DNA of 24,588 nucleotides from Methanobacteriota archaeon (GCA_018645535.1 JABGWN010000220.1:1-24588), one strand, 5' to 3'. Shown: positions 7,546 to 15,948, counted from the stretch's first letter. Notes: generated from the sequence alone by a model not told the origin. Program-made: numbers and translations.

Positions 7546-8518
7546 GCACCAAAGCACCCCAGAGGTCCGAGAACGCCTAACAGCTGTCGGCGCAATCGCT
7601 AATGCGATCAGCGTTGAAGTACAGAAGGTAATTATCGGAAAGGCCCACGTTATCGACAACGTACTCGTCAATATCCTCTCCAATGGTAACCTTCTGTTCG
7701 AAGATTATCCTGGATTGGCTAAGACATTGATGACCAATACGTTTGCCGATGCGCTTGGTTGTGACTTCAAGCGTGTACAATTTACGCCTGACTTGCTACC
7801 AGCCGACATTACAGGTACTAACATCTACGACGCTAAGAAGGGCGAATTTACGTTCAAGCCAGGACCTTTGTTCTGTAACCTTCTGCTTGCTGACGAGATT
7901 AACCGTGCTCCTCCTAAGACTCAAGCTGCTTTGCTTGAGGCTATGCAAGAGAAGCAAGTTACTATCGGTACTGTAACTCACAAACTCCCTGCACCATTCA
8001 TTGTTATGGCAACACAAAACCCTGTCGAACAAGAAGGTACATACCCACTACCTGAAGCACAACTTGACCGTTTCATGTTCAAGATGAGCGTCGGATACCC
8101 TGACCGTGCTGATGAAGACGAAATCCTCTCCCGACGTATTGCTCGTGGAAAAGATGCAGTCGATGTTGACGTTATTACTGACCCACAACGTGTTATTGCT
8201 ATGCAACAAGCGTGTGAAGATGTATACGTAGACCCTGCAATTCGTATGTACATGGTCGAAGTCGTCGCAAGAACTCGTGAAGATCCACGTGTCCTCGTCG
8301 GTGCTTCGCCTCGTGGTTCCCAAGCTCTCTTGAAGACCTCTCGTGCGGCAGCTGCTATGCGTGGTCGAGACTTCGTCACACCAGACGATGTCAAGGCTAT
8401 TGCAGAACTTGCTATTGCTCACAGAATCATCCTCAAGCCAGAACATCAAATCAAGGGCCTCGAAGCTGGCGAAGTTATGCAAAGCATTCTTCGCGAAGTA
8501 CCTGTGCCTACTGTTTGA
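7385..8518 (+). CDS. MoxR-family AAA+ ATPase with an Ala/Pro-rich N-terminal tail
   Basis: This is a 377-residue AAA+ ATPase of the MoxR family, chaperone-like enzymes that assemble or activate partner proteins, often with a DUF58/VWA protein. Visible motifs are a Walker A of the EDYPGLAKT type (about 106-114), Walker B LLLADEINRAPPKTQ (about 166-180), the sensor region ATQNPVEQEGTYPLPEAQLDRF (starting 209; signature split here for length: ATQNPVEQEGTYPLPEA then QLDRF) and the sensor 2 segment GASPRGSQALL. Residues 1-55 consist almost only of Ala and Pro in APA/PAAP repeats, encoded by a locally GC-rich tract. Usual MoxR proteins begin near residue 60 of this one. The gene is 23 bases behind the DUF4350 gene and 36 bases ahead of the DUF58 gene, in the arrangement usual for this family. 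Confidence 0.95.
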   Translation: MQPPAPPATPPAPVPAAPAAPAPPMQAAPAAPAAPAAPVAPAAPVAPAAPAQPKHQSTPEVRERLTAVGAIANAISVEVQKVIIGKAHVIDNVLVNILSNGNLLFEDYPGLAKTLMTNTFADALGCDFKRVQFTPDLLPADITGTNIYDAKKGEFTFKPGPLFCNLLLADEINRAPPKTQAALLEAMQEKQVTIGTVTHKLPAPFIVMATQNPVEQEGTYPLPEAQLDRFMFKMSVGYPDRADEDEILSRRIARGKDAVDVDVITDPQRVIAMQQACEDVYVDPAIRMYMVEVVARTREDPRVLVGASPRGSQALLKTSRAAAAMRGRDFVTPDDVKAIAELAIAHRIILKPEHQIKGLEAGEVMQSILREVPVPTV

Positions 8519-8554
8519 GATTCGTTTGAATAAATACGGAATGGAGGTTTCTAA

Positions 8555-9868
8555 ATGTGGAGTCGTAAATCAGCATTGCTAGGAAGTATGGCTGTTGCCA
8601 TGTATCTTCTTGGTCTTACGCTACGTAATTCTCAGTTGGTCACAATTGCTGTGGTCATCTTTGTGTTCTTAACGTGGGCTGCCTTGTTTGGCGGTCATGC
8701 TGACGTCGCTTCCAGTGGTCGTCGGGCCGATGAATGGACCGGCGAAGAAGGTGTAGCCCTAGGCAGCGTTCTGGCCATGAGGAAACTTTCAGGTTCCCGA
8801 ATATTCGAAGATGGAGAACTCACTGTTACGTTACGGATGCAGAATAATTCAGGTCTCGCTAAGATTCTCGAAGTTCGAGATCGAGTACCTGAAGTTATGC
8901 GTATCAAGCAAGGATCAAATTACATCTTGATGGAATTAGGTCCTCGCCGTGAAACGTACATCGAGTATACAGTTGAATGTCCTCTGAGAGGATTCTACAG
9001 TGTTGGTCCTGTTGCGGTACGTATGCAGGATCCATTCGGATTATTCCACAAGGAAAAGGAATTGCATGTCTACAACGACTTCCTTGTGTTCCCGAAGATG
9101 GAAGACCTCAAAGATACATTTGTCAAATCCCGAGTGCCTAAGATTTTCACAGGTGCAGTTAACATCCGACAACCAGGTCCTGGTTCTGAATTCTATTCTC
9201 TCAGAGAATATTTCGAAGGAGACTCTTTCAGAGCGATTAACTGGAGTGCATATGCACGTTCAGGTAAACTAATGGTCAACGAACGTGAGCGTGACGCTGT
9301 TTCAGATATCATCATCATTATTGATTCGAGAGCTGTCAGTGAAACAGGTCCCGTAAGCCGTAATGCACTGGTGTATTCCACCCGTGCAGCAGCATCGCTT
9401 GCGAAGTACTTCCTTGGAAGACGTGATTCAGTTGGTGTCGTCGTCTACGGTGATGAGGTTGTCAGCGTTGACCGAGATACTGGAAAGAAGCAACTCTACG
9501 TTATTCTAACCAAACTTGCAGGTGCAGTCGCACGTGGAAACATTCCTTTGCAAGTTGTTGTCAACAGAATCCTACCGCATATCAACAAAGGTAGTCCAAT
9601 CATCTTCTTGTCCAATCTTGAAGACGATCCGACGATTGTAAGCGCATTGAGGGATTTCCGTGCCCGTGACTTTGACGTCACTGTACTCTCTCCATCCTCC
9701 CTCGAGTTCGAATTTGATGCTCGCAGGCTTGATCGAACTGGATATGAAGTCATGAAGACCGAACGAGATGTACTCCTTGGAGAATTGAGTAGTCTTGGTG
9801 TAAATATTATGGATTGGGAGCCAGATATGCTCCTCTCCACTGCCCTTGCTGGCGCAAGAGGTTTCTGA
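8555..9868 (+). CDS. DUF58 domain protein, membrane-anchored partner of MoxR
   Basis: The 437-residue protein has two hydrophobic segments at the N-terminus (about 6-22 and 28-46), a beta-rich middle domain and the DUF58 signature near residues 210-245: GSEFYSLREYFEGDSFRAIN, then WSAYARSGKLM. DUF58 precedes a von Willebrand A-like fold; SDIIIIIDSRA near 250-260 fits its first strand, although the usual DxSxS metal motif is replaced by DSRAVS. The signature reads EYxxGD and INWxAxAR, as in typical members. The start ATG has GGAGG eight bases upstream (8543-8547). Its place directly after the MoxR gene supports a MoxR-substrate relationship, as known for these pairs in other organisms. What the complex acts on cannot be told. 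Confidence 0.9.
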   Translation: MWSRKSALLGSMAVAMYLLGLTLRNSQLVTIAVVIFVFLTWAALFGGHADVASSGRRADEWTGEEGVALGSVLAMRKLSGSRIFEDGELTVTLRMQNNSGLAKILEVRDRVPEVMRIKQGSNYILMELGPRRETYIEYTVECPLRGFYSVGPVAVRMQDPFGLFHKEKELHVYNDFLVFPKMEDLKDTFVKSRVPKIFTGAVNIRQPGPGSEFYSLREYFEGDSFRAINWSAYARSGKLMVNERERDAVSDIIIIIDSRAVSETGPVSRNALVYSTRAAASLAKYFLGRRDSVGVVVYGDEVVSVDRDTGKKQLYVILTKLAGAVARGNIPLQVVVNRILPHINKGSPIIFLSNLEDDPTIVSALRDFRARDFDVTVLSPSSLEFEFDARRLDRTGYEVMKTERDVLLGELSSLGVNIMDWEPDMLLSTALAGARGF

Positions 9869-9877
9869 GGTGATACG

Positions 9878-10798
9878 ATGACAATGAGAAAAGCATCCTC
9901 CGACACAGCGCACTTGTATGATGGTAAGACCGTTCGTTCATCTGCACCAAGTCGTAAGAAACTTGCAGGCCAGACTGGGATTGGTTCAGAAATTCCAATG
10001 GACGCAATTCCAGAGTTGGAAATGCCTTCATTCATTGAAAGCCTCATCGGTGGTCCAATTGTTCCGAAGATGAAATTCTTGCCTCCAGACAAGTTTGTTC
10101 AAAATATGCAACTTGGAGTGTACGTCATTCTCGTTGGTCTTGCATTGCTAACTTACATTATATCGCCTCCGGAAGGAACCATTTGGTTCATGCTTCTCGG
10201 GAGTTCTGATCTTGCACTCATCTTCCAAATTGGAATCATCGCTGGAGCAACAGGACTTGGATTCTGGGGAGCATACCAAAGAGATGCCCGATATATGCTG
10301 GGTTCATATTCCCTCTTCATCCTCGCAATCATGCGCTTTGCCTCTTCAAAGACAAGCGTAAACGACCTCTTTGGATTAGCAGATTCGCCTACACTCCTTG
10401 CATCACTTGTCGTCATCTACTCAGTTTTACTAATCATGTACTTTGAGTTATCAAACGGAGTCATGCGTTACTCCATGCTTGACACAAGCATTCGAACAAA
10501 CGAAGTATACGTTATGAATCCAAAGAAAATTGTTGGTAAGTACCACCGTTCTCTTATTATCAATCCTATCATTGCTACAGTACTTGCAAGCATTGTCCTT
10601 TCAGCAAATACAATCCTACCGTGGTTCGTTGGAATCCTTTCAGAGGATACAGCAACTCGACTACGAGAGTCAGTGGAACTTGGTTCCGTATACGGGGTTG
10701 CACTTGGAACACTCTTCGTCTTTATTGTAGTTGGAGCTCTATTCGCCTTGGATTTACCAACCTACATCCAAAAGAAGAGAGAATCGAGTGACGAATGA
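9878..10798 (+). CDS. Multi-spanning membrane protein, last gene of the MoxR operon
   Basis: The 306-residue protein has a soluble N-terminal region of about 75 residues (basic, then Pro rich) followed by about six or seven hydrophobic segments, near 79-97, 103-131, 137-154, 171-190, 227-252 and 271-291. It ends in a basic and acidic cytoplasmic tail. I do not recognise a family. GAGGTGAT (9867-9874) stands three bases before the ATG, the same spacing as at 3705, and the gap to the DUF58 gene is only nine bases, so it belongs to that operon. It may be the membrane scaffold of the DUF4350/MoxR/DUF58 assembly; this is inference from position only. Its stop lies one base from the stop of the opposing aspartate kinase gene. 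Confidence 0.75.
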   Translation: MTMRKASSDTAHLYDGKTVRSSAPSRKKLAGQTGIGSEIPMDAIPELEMPSFIESLIGGPIVPKMKFLPPDKFVQNMQLGVYVILVGLALLTYIISPPEGTIWFMLLGSSDLALIFQIGIIAGATGLGFWGAYQRDARYMLGSYSLFILAIMRFASSKTSVNDLFGLADSPTLLASLVVIYSVLLIMYFELSNGVMRYSMLDTSIRTNEVYVMNPKKIVGKYHRSLIINPIIATVLASIVLSANTILPWFVGILSEDTATRLRESVELGSVYGVALGTLFVFIVVGALFALDLPTYIQKKRESSDE

Positions 10799-10799
10799 G

Positions 10800-12131
10800 T
10801 CACGATGGCTCAATCATTAGTCGAACAGAAACATCTTGTTCGTTCATCATGGTGTTCAAGAGTTCGAGTGCCAACGGTAATTCTTCTCCATCGAGAGCTA
10901 GTCTTGCAGAATGAGCGGTTTTATTCAACCAAGTCAACTCAAAGTTTGCGTCTTCAAGTGAACGATCGATTCGTTCAAACATTTTCTCATCACAACCAAT
11001 GAGGGAGATGAGGCCAAGATGTTGGTGCACTTCTGGTGAAATATTGGATTTTGTAAATACTTCCTTCGCTCGGTGCATATCATGCTGTGATACAATGAGC
11101 TTGGAATCCCCCATTCTAGACTCTAATCCCCACCAATTGATGCCTTCTTTGGCTAATTTTCCAAGAAGTTCGACGAGATGTCGTTGATGTGATTCAACAT
11201 GCGTATGAGAAAATCCTAAACTCATTACATTTGGAAGGCAGCCTATACCTTTGAGGGATACGTTCTGTATTTGAGGGCCAATTGTTGTAAAGTCTGAATT
11301 GTTCTTACGATGCAAATGCTTCACGTGTAGAGGTATTCCAAATTCAATAAGAGGCTCAATGGTCGATGGATGAAGGATTGGTGTATCCATTAATGAGAGT
11401 TCAATTGCTTCCTGATATCCTAGGTAACGAATTGTTTTGGAACGAACGCCCCATCTTGGGTTGATGGAGAATATCCCATCCACGTCCTTCCAAAGAATTA
11501 CTTCATCCGCTTGAACAAGATGGGCAATTGCTGTTGCTGAGTGATCTGACCCTCCTCGGCTGAGAACAGCGAGTTCTCCATTATGGCCTTCTCCAAACCA
11601 TCCTGTAATGACTGGAGTCCCTTTCAATGTGTCTCGATTCAACTTCGTGCTTGAGGCTTGTAAATCAACATGCGTTGCAGAGTAATTACCCTCTAGAGTA
11701 ATCCCAATGTCTTCAGCACCGAGCGGATATGCGTCAATACCCCTCTGTTGGAGTCGGTGAGCTACAACCAAAGCACTGAGCCTTTCTCCTGAGGCCAATA
11801 ATCGATTTAATGCTGCTATGTCATCTGGTTTTTGAGCAAGTTCACGTAATGAGTCTTTGATACTGTGCAAAACTAACGAAAATAGATGGGCATTACTTGA
11901 CGTATCTAATCCAGGAGCAAAGCGAAGATGCTGAGCAGATAAGTCATGGACTAACCTGCTCGCATATCGTGGTTCCTTGGCAGCTCGATACAATCGATCT
12001 GTGGTACCCCAGAGCGCTGATACGATGACAATTGATTGATGGTCGCCTTGAATCACTTCCGCAATCCGGTCAAGGTCAGCAGAATCACGGAGGCAAGAAC
12101 CTCCAAATTTGTGGACTATTCGATAACTCAG
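10800..12131 (-). CDS. lysC: Aspartate kinase, probable non-ATG (CTG) start
   Basis: This phosphorylates aspartate, the first step toward aspartate semialdehyde. The kinase core is clear: VHKFGGS at the N-terminus, LLASGERLSA, LSRGGSDHSATA and LWKDVDGIFSINPR. About 140 C-terminal residues probably hold degenerate ACT-type regulatory domains. The first ATG, GTG or TTG in frame is a GTG at 12056, which would remove KFGGS, the lysine-containing substrate and ATP loop. The frame is open back to a TGA at about 12159-12161, and within it CTG at 12131 fits best: it overlaps the chorismate synthase stop as CTGA and has GAGGGAT (12137-12143) five bases upstream. That gives 443 residues. ATA at 12119 and ATT are weaker options. 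Sequence error seems unlikely but cannot be excluded. This is the last gene of the aromatic operon; automated annotation would probably give 10800-12056. Confidence 0.88.
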   Translation of the reverse strand: MSYRIVHKFGGSCLRDSADLDRIAEVIQGDHQSIVIVSALWGTTDRLYRAAKEPRYASRLVHDLSAQHLRFAPGLDTSSNAHLFSLVLHSIKDSLRELAQKPDDIAALNRLLASGERLSALVVAHRLQQRGIDAYPLGAEDIGITLEGNYSATHVDLQASSTKLNRDTLKGTPVITGWFGEGHNGELAVLSRGGSDHSATAIAHLVQADEVILWKDVDGIFSINPRWGVRSKTIRYLGYQEAIELSLMDTPILHPSTIEPLIEFGIPLHVKHLHRKNNSDFTTIGPQIQNVSLKGIGCLPNVMSLGFSHTHVESHQRHLVELLGKLAKEGINWWGLESRMGDSKLIVSQHDMHRAKEVFTKSNISPEVHQHLGLISLIGCDEKMFERIDRSLEDANFELTWLNKTAHSARLALDGEELPLALELLNTMMNEQDVSVRLMIEPS

Positions 12132-13201
12132 AAGGCATCCCTCTTTCGTAATAGGAGGTCAGCAAGAACAATCTTTGTCATAGCAATCGCCACACTTACG
12201 CCCCTTGGTCCTAGCACAGGGTCGTGTCTTCCCTTTACAACCAGTTGTTTCTGACCATCTTCCTCTAAGTCCAGAGTTGTTTGTTCTTGAGCGATGCTTG
12301 ATGGGGGTTTGAGGGCAATTCTTGCATGAATATCAGAACCAGAGGTCATCCCCGCTAGGCTTCCATCAGGACGTTCTCCCAGTTGAATCGGATTTGCGGA
12401 GGAACCGCCCCATGGACTATTATGTTCGAGACCAGTCATTGTAACTGCTGAGAAACCTCTTCCGAATTCAACTCCTCTGCATGCAGGAATTGCGAAATAT
12501 GCTCTGCCAAGGGCAGGTTCAATTCCGTCAAACCAAGGCTCACCAATTCCAATTGGTAGATTTGTAACGTGAATGTCAATTCGACTTCCAATGGAGTTGC
12601 GTTGGCTTCGGACCTTCTCGATACGTTCTTTCATCGCTTCAGCAGCAAGTGGATCTCTGCATCTTAATGACTTACAAAGTTCGGTTTCCCATTCTGGAGG
12701 GCATGTTTCTATCGGCTTTGCTTCAATATCTCCGATTGCTCCCACGTGGGCATTGATTTGGATGTCACCCAGAAGTGGGCTAATAATCGCAGCAGCAGCG
12801 ACAAGTCCTGCTGTTAATCTTGCTGAGGAAGAACCACCGCCTCTCAAATCGGCGTTTCCATCTGTTCTGAGGTTCATGACCATGTCTTGGTGGCCTGGGC
12901 GAGGATGATTTGGAATGAAACTGTAGTCAGAAGAGCGCGCATCGTTATTACGGATAATCAGTAAGATCGGTTGTCCTGTTGAAGTGCCTTCATAGACACC
13001 TGTGGAGATTTCAACGATATCGCTTTCCTTACGCTTGCTGGCGAAATGACCTCCTGGCCTTCTCATATCCATGCATTGTTGGATGTATGGTTGATCTATC
13101 ACCACTCCTGGAGGGATTCCTTCGACCAATGCCCCGACCATGGCTCCGTGGCTTTCGCCAAACAGGGTCACAGTCAGTAATTTACCAAGGCGCATATGCA
13201 T
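12128..13201 (-). CDS. aroC: Chorismate synthase
   Basis: This converts 5-enolpyruvylshikimate 3-phosphate to chorismate, using reduced FMN. Landmarks are GKLLTVTLFGESHG at the N-terminus, MRRPGGH, HPRPGHQD, and KGRHDPVLGPRGV with an AMTKIVLAD helix near the C-terminus. Length (357 residues) is normal. The central signature, usually GGGRSSARET, reads GGGSSSARLT here: the first Arg is Ser and the Glu is Leu. I confirmed this in the base sequence (12831-12860). Start choice: ATG 13201 gives MHMRLGKLL, close to family N-termini; a TTG at 13210 and ATG 13195 are alternatives. The gene follows shikimate kinase by about 30 bases and its stop overlaps the proposed aspartate kinase start. The fold assignment is safe; whether the altered signature changes activity is unknown. 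Confidence 0.93.
   Translation of the reverse strand: MHMRLGKLLTVTLFGESHGAMVGALVEGIPPGVVIDQPYIQQCMDMRRPGGHFASKRKESDIVEISTGVYEGTSTGQPILLIIRNNDARSSDYSFIPNHPRPGHQDMVMNLRTDGNADLRGGGSSSARLTAGLVAAAAIISPLLGDIQINAHVGAIGDIEAKPIETCPPEWETELCKSLRCRDPLAAEAMKERIEKVRSQRNSIGSRIDIHVTNLPIGIGEPWFDGIEPALGRAYFAIPACRGVEFGRGFSAVTMTGLEHNSPWGGSSANPIQLGERPDGSLAGMTSGSDIHARIALKPPSSIAQEQTTLDLEEDGQKQLVVKGRHDPVLGPRGVSVAIAMTKIVLADLLLRKRDAF
12137..12143 (-). promoter_or_regulatory. Shine-Dalgarno-like site supporting the CTG start of aspartate kinase
   Basis: On the minus strand GAGGGAT lies five bases before the CTG at 12131, inside the last codons of chorismate synthase. It resembles the GAGGTGAT sites at 3693 and 9867 and decides the proposed start. 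Confidence 0.5.
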
Positions 13202-13231
13202 TGGACTCAATCCTGCCGACTTGTTTGCTGT

Positions 13232-14137
13232 TCAAGAACTTGGGGTTTCAGCCGCACTATCCTCTTTATCGGGATTTAGGAAATTTGTTTCGATAAGTTC
13301 GACTTCTGGATACTTACTTTCATACCACTGTTTCAATCGTTCCATGATGCCTTGAAGCAACTTTGGTACGACAATTACGATTGCAGTTCCAGAACCAGTA
13401 ATTCCAGCAGCACGGGCGCTATTTACCAGTGCATCATTTGTCATAATCCGCCCTTTGACATCCCCTGTTGCGCCAATAACACCTCTTCCATTCATTGTTA
13501 GTGCTACAAGCTCATTTTCTTCCTGTAATGCGTTAAGGGCTTGGATGAAGTGTTGTTGATGTGGAATAAAATCCTCGAGCGAGGGTCGTTTTTCCCTCGG
13601 TCCTCGTGAGACGATGAGGACGTCCCAATCTTCTTCCCTAGGGCCATCGCCTTCGAGAAGGATTCCTTCGCGAACATTAGGCTGGTTCGCATCGATTAGT
13701 TTCCAGCCAGGTGTAGCGCAGGCCCAAGTGTCATCAACACTTCCTGTCAATGTAATTCCAGAATCTAATTGTGCATCAACTGCTATTGATACAATATCTG
13801 CTAATTCGAGTTCAGTTTCCGTTGCATCACAAAGCGCTCGCACTGCTGCAACACACAACGCAGAAGACGATTTCAGCCCTTGAGCTATTGGGATTTTTGA
13901 TTGAACAGCCCAATGGATGTCGTCTTCAGGAATTGGTAGTTCATGACCCGCCTTTTTCCATGATTGAATAACAAAGGAGAGTATTCGATCGCCATCATCG
14001 AGTTCTCTTTTACTTGGTTTATCCAGTAATCGAATCGCCAATGGTAAATCAAGAGACATGCTAGCGCCATAACCGGTTCCTGCAGCATGGAGTAGACTAC
14101 ATGCGCCGTGTGCGCGACCTCGCCCTAATATTGCCAT
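13232..14137 (-). CDS. aroK: Shikimate kinase, archaeal GHMP type
   Basis: This phosphorylates shikimate to shikimate 3-phosphate with ATP. It belongs to the GHMP kinase superfamily, unrelated to bacterial AroK. The 301-residue protein shows the GHMP phosphate loop PIAQGLKSSSA (about 83-93), an N-terminal GRGRAHGACSLLHAAGTGYG segment typical of the archaeal enzyme, DSGITLTGSVDD (about 128-140) and a C-terminal GITGSGTAIVIVV segment. Homoserine kinase and mevalonate kinase share the fold, but the neighbours (DHQ synthase II before, chorismate synthase after) favour shikimate. The ATG at 14137 begins two bases after the TAA of the preceding gene. The C-terminal tail of about 15 residues is acidic and Ser rich. 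Confidence 0.92.
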   Translation of the reverse strand: MAILGRGRAHGACSLLHAAGTGYGASMSLDLPLAIRLLDKPSKRELDDGDRILSFVIQSWKKAGHELPIPEDDIHWAVQSKIPIAQGLKSSSALCVAAVRALCDATETELELADIVSIAVDAQLDSGITLTGSVDDTWACATPGWKLIDANQPNVREGILLEGDGPREEDWDVLIVSRGPREKRPSLEDFIPHQQHFIQALNALQEENELVALTMNGRGVIGATGDVKGRIMTNDALVNSARAAGITGSGTAIVIVVPKLLQGIMERLKQWYESKYPEVELIETNFLNPDKEDSAAETPSS

Positions 14138-14139
14138 TT

Positions 14140-15141
14140 TTAACGCTCCACTGATGCTGCTGAGACGCTCACGCCAATATGACGGGTCTGATTTGTGTTG
14201 TAGGCAATAATGACATCGCCTATGCTAAGCTCTGTTACAGAACAAGCAGCGCCATTTTCGTCGAGCACCCTGACCGTCTCCGCTTGTTGCAAGAGTACAT
14301 GTGCTTGATTATGTTTTTCATCTGAATACCTCAATAAAATAAACGGGCGAGTCTCTATTTTTAAACGTCCAATTGTGCAAATGCGTGTGATTCCTTGCAT
14401 TGATACGACCAGAATTTTATCTCCTGAAATTAACTCACTGAGATATTTAGTGCTCCCGTCAGCCATCAGAGTATATGCTTCCACGCTTCCTGCATTAACT
14501 CGAAACGGACGCTTTGGAACATAGGTTGATTCGATGGTTTCTCCATGTATGAGGGCAAGACTCCGGGCAGTAGAGCCAATGAGCAGACCTTCTCCAACTT
14601 CGAGGAGCGATGTCAAATCGATGCAAACCCTGTCGCCAGTATGTCCAGATTCAATCGATGTAATTTTGACTTCACTCAAGGAAAGAGTATCATGATTTTC
14701 ATCTATGCTTTCATCTTGTGTCTCTTCGGTGGAGTTACGTAGGGATTTGACAATCAAAGATGCTTCAAGCTCATTTTCGCTACAAACCAGTGCGTCTACG
14801 CCGATCTCGAGAGCGAAACCTGCCCCATGTGCCTGCAACGGCTCAATGATTTCAGCAGCGATTCGTGTTGGTGTCTGATCACACGCAGCAACTACATTTT
14901 CAATTGGTATCATTGACCAATCTTCGAATGTAAGATAGATCCATTCCACGGTTCCTGCAAGTGAACGAGCATATTGTTGGCGTTCTTCTGAATTGATATG
15001 AACGTGAGCACCAATCTGTGAGTTTCCTCTGTAAAGATACCCCCCCTCTATGGAGATAGAGGTCTCTGAACGCTCTGCTGTGAAATAAAAATCGATATCA
15101 TCATGCGAGAATGCAGGATTCGAATTAAGCCAGACTTCCAT
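14140..15141 (-). CDS. 3-dehydroquinate synthase II (archaeal type)
   Basis: This forms 3-dehydroquinate from 2-amino-3,7-dideoxy-D-threo-hept-6-ulosonate (ADH) by NAD-dependent oxidative deamination and cyclisation, replacing the bacterial AroB route. The 333-residue protein has the conserved C-terminal half of the family: GEGLLIGSTARSLALIHGET, RPFRVNAGSVEAYTLM, STKYLSELISGDKILVV and IGRLKIETRPFILL. The central region, about residues 130-155, is an acidic, poorly conserved insertion (NSTEETQDESIDENHD). The start ATG has GAGGGAC five bases upstream, overlapping the end of the ADH synthase gene region; the gap is nine bases. It works directly on the product of that upstream gene. Confidence 0.92.
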   Translation of the reverse strand: MEVWLNSNPAFSHDDIDFYFTAERSETSISIEGGYLYRGNSQIGAHVHINSEERQQYARSLAGTVEWIYLTFEDWSMIPIENVVAACDQTPTRIAAEIIEPLQAHGAGFALEIGVDALVCSENELEASLIVKSLRNSTEETQDESIDENHDTLSLSEVKITSIESGHTGDRVCIDLTSLLEVGEGLLIGSTARSLALIHGETIESTYVPKRPFRVNAGSVEAYTLMADGSTKYLSELISGDKILVVSMQGITRICTIGRLKIETRPFILLRYSDEKHNQAHVLLQQAETVRVLDENGAACSVTELSIGDVIIAYNTNQTRHIGVSVSAASVER

Positions 15142-15150
15142 GTTTGTCCC

Positions 15151-15948
15151 TCAAAGATTGAATTCATCTGCTGCTACTGTTGAAGAGACTCCTTCATGGA
15201 TAATCCGGCGCAGTGCCATAGCCACCTTGCCAGGATTTTTGTGAGCGAATACTTGTCTCCCCATGCAAACGCCAGCAGCTCCTGCCTTCATCGCGTTCTC
15301 CACCATGAGCAGCACGCTACGTGTATCTCCAGTGTTTGCACCACCTGCAACCAGCATTGGTATTGGTGCTGCAGATATTACATGCTTGAAGGACTCTGAA
15401 TCGCCTGTCCAAGTGGTCTTGGCGATGTCGCAACCCATCTCAAAAGCAACGCGTGCGGCCTGTGAAACTCCGTGCGTTTTGTCCCCAGGGACGGGATTCA
15501 AATTTGACCCGCGAGCATATACCATGCCGAGTACAGGTAGGCCAATGTGATGTGACTCGGTCGTCACTTTACCGAGCGCTTCGAGCATTTCTGCTTCTCC
15601 AATTGTGCCCATGTTGGCTTGAGCAGATGCCCCGATCCCACCGCGTGTCAAAATTTCAGAGGGGTTTCCAACAAGCACTTTCCGGGATGCATCATCTCCG
15701 CCATGCCGGGTTGAAGCCGAAAGGTGAATGACCATGCTTGTCTTCGTACCTTGACAGAGATGGGAGTAATAGTCTACAAGACCCTTCTGAGCAACGATAA
15801 CATCCACCTTGGCTTCAACAAGTTCTCGAATCAATGCTTCAGTATCTTCCAATCCAGGATTGGGATAGTCTGACAACCCATGATCGATTGGAACCCATAG
15901 GCCCTTTCCATTTGGGAGGATTTTCTCCAGACGTGAGGCTTTGTCCAT
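15151..15948 (-). CDS. 2-amino-3,7-dideoxy-D-threo-hept-6-ulosonate (ADH) synthase
   Basis: This is a class I aldolase of the DhnA/FbaB family, 265 residues. It joins a deoxyketohexose phosphate-derived unit to L-aspartate semialdehyde and so starts archaeal aromatic amino acid synthesis. Expected active-site residues are present: Asp22 in WVPIDHG, Tyr144 in GMVYARG and the Schiff-base Lys177 in CDIAKTTWTGD. AGGANTGD (201-208) binds phosphate. Archaeal fructose-bisphosphate aldolase shares this fold, but DHQ synthase II directly downstream makes ADH synthase the better call. The first gene of a five-gene minus-strand operon. GGGAGG at 15961-15966 lies about 12 bases before the ATG, a long but possible spacing. 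Only a weak TATA-like stretch (near 15994-16000) was seen further upstream. Confidence 0.9.
   Translation of the reverse strand: MDKASRLEKILPNGKGLWVPIDHGLSDYPNPGLEDTEALIRELVEAKVDVIVAQKGLVDYYSHLCQGTKTSMVIHLSASTRHGGDDASRKVLVGNPSEILTRGGIGASAQANMGTIGEAEMLEALGKVTTESHHIGLPVLGMVYARGSNLNPVPGDKTHGVSQAARVAFEMGCDIAKTTWTGDSESFKHVISAAPIPMLVAGGANTGDTRSVLLMVENAMKAGAAGVCMGRQVFAHKNPGKVAMALRRIIHEGVSSTVAADEFNL

Noticed and set aside
7157..7683. Long antisense frames opposite the MoxR start, rich in Gly, Ala, Trp and Cys
   Set aside because: They mirror the low-complexity Ala/Pro tract on the coding strand. They have no ribosome site, no known domain and lie inside a certain gene.
12573..13355. Plus-strand frames opposite chorismate synthase and shikimate kinase
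   Set aside because: The minus-strand genes are unambiguous and codon patterns favour them.
15151..15948. Fructose-bisphosphate aldolase class I as the identity of this gene
   Set aside because: Same fold and catalytic residues, but DHQ synthase II lies directly downstream in the same operon, which favours ADH synthase. Not fully excluded.
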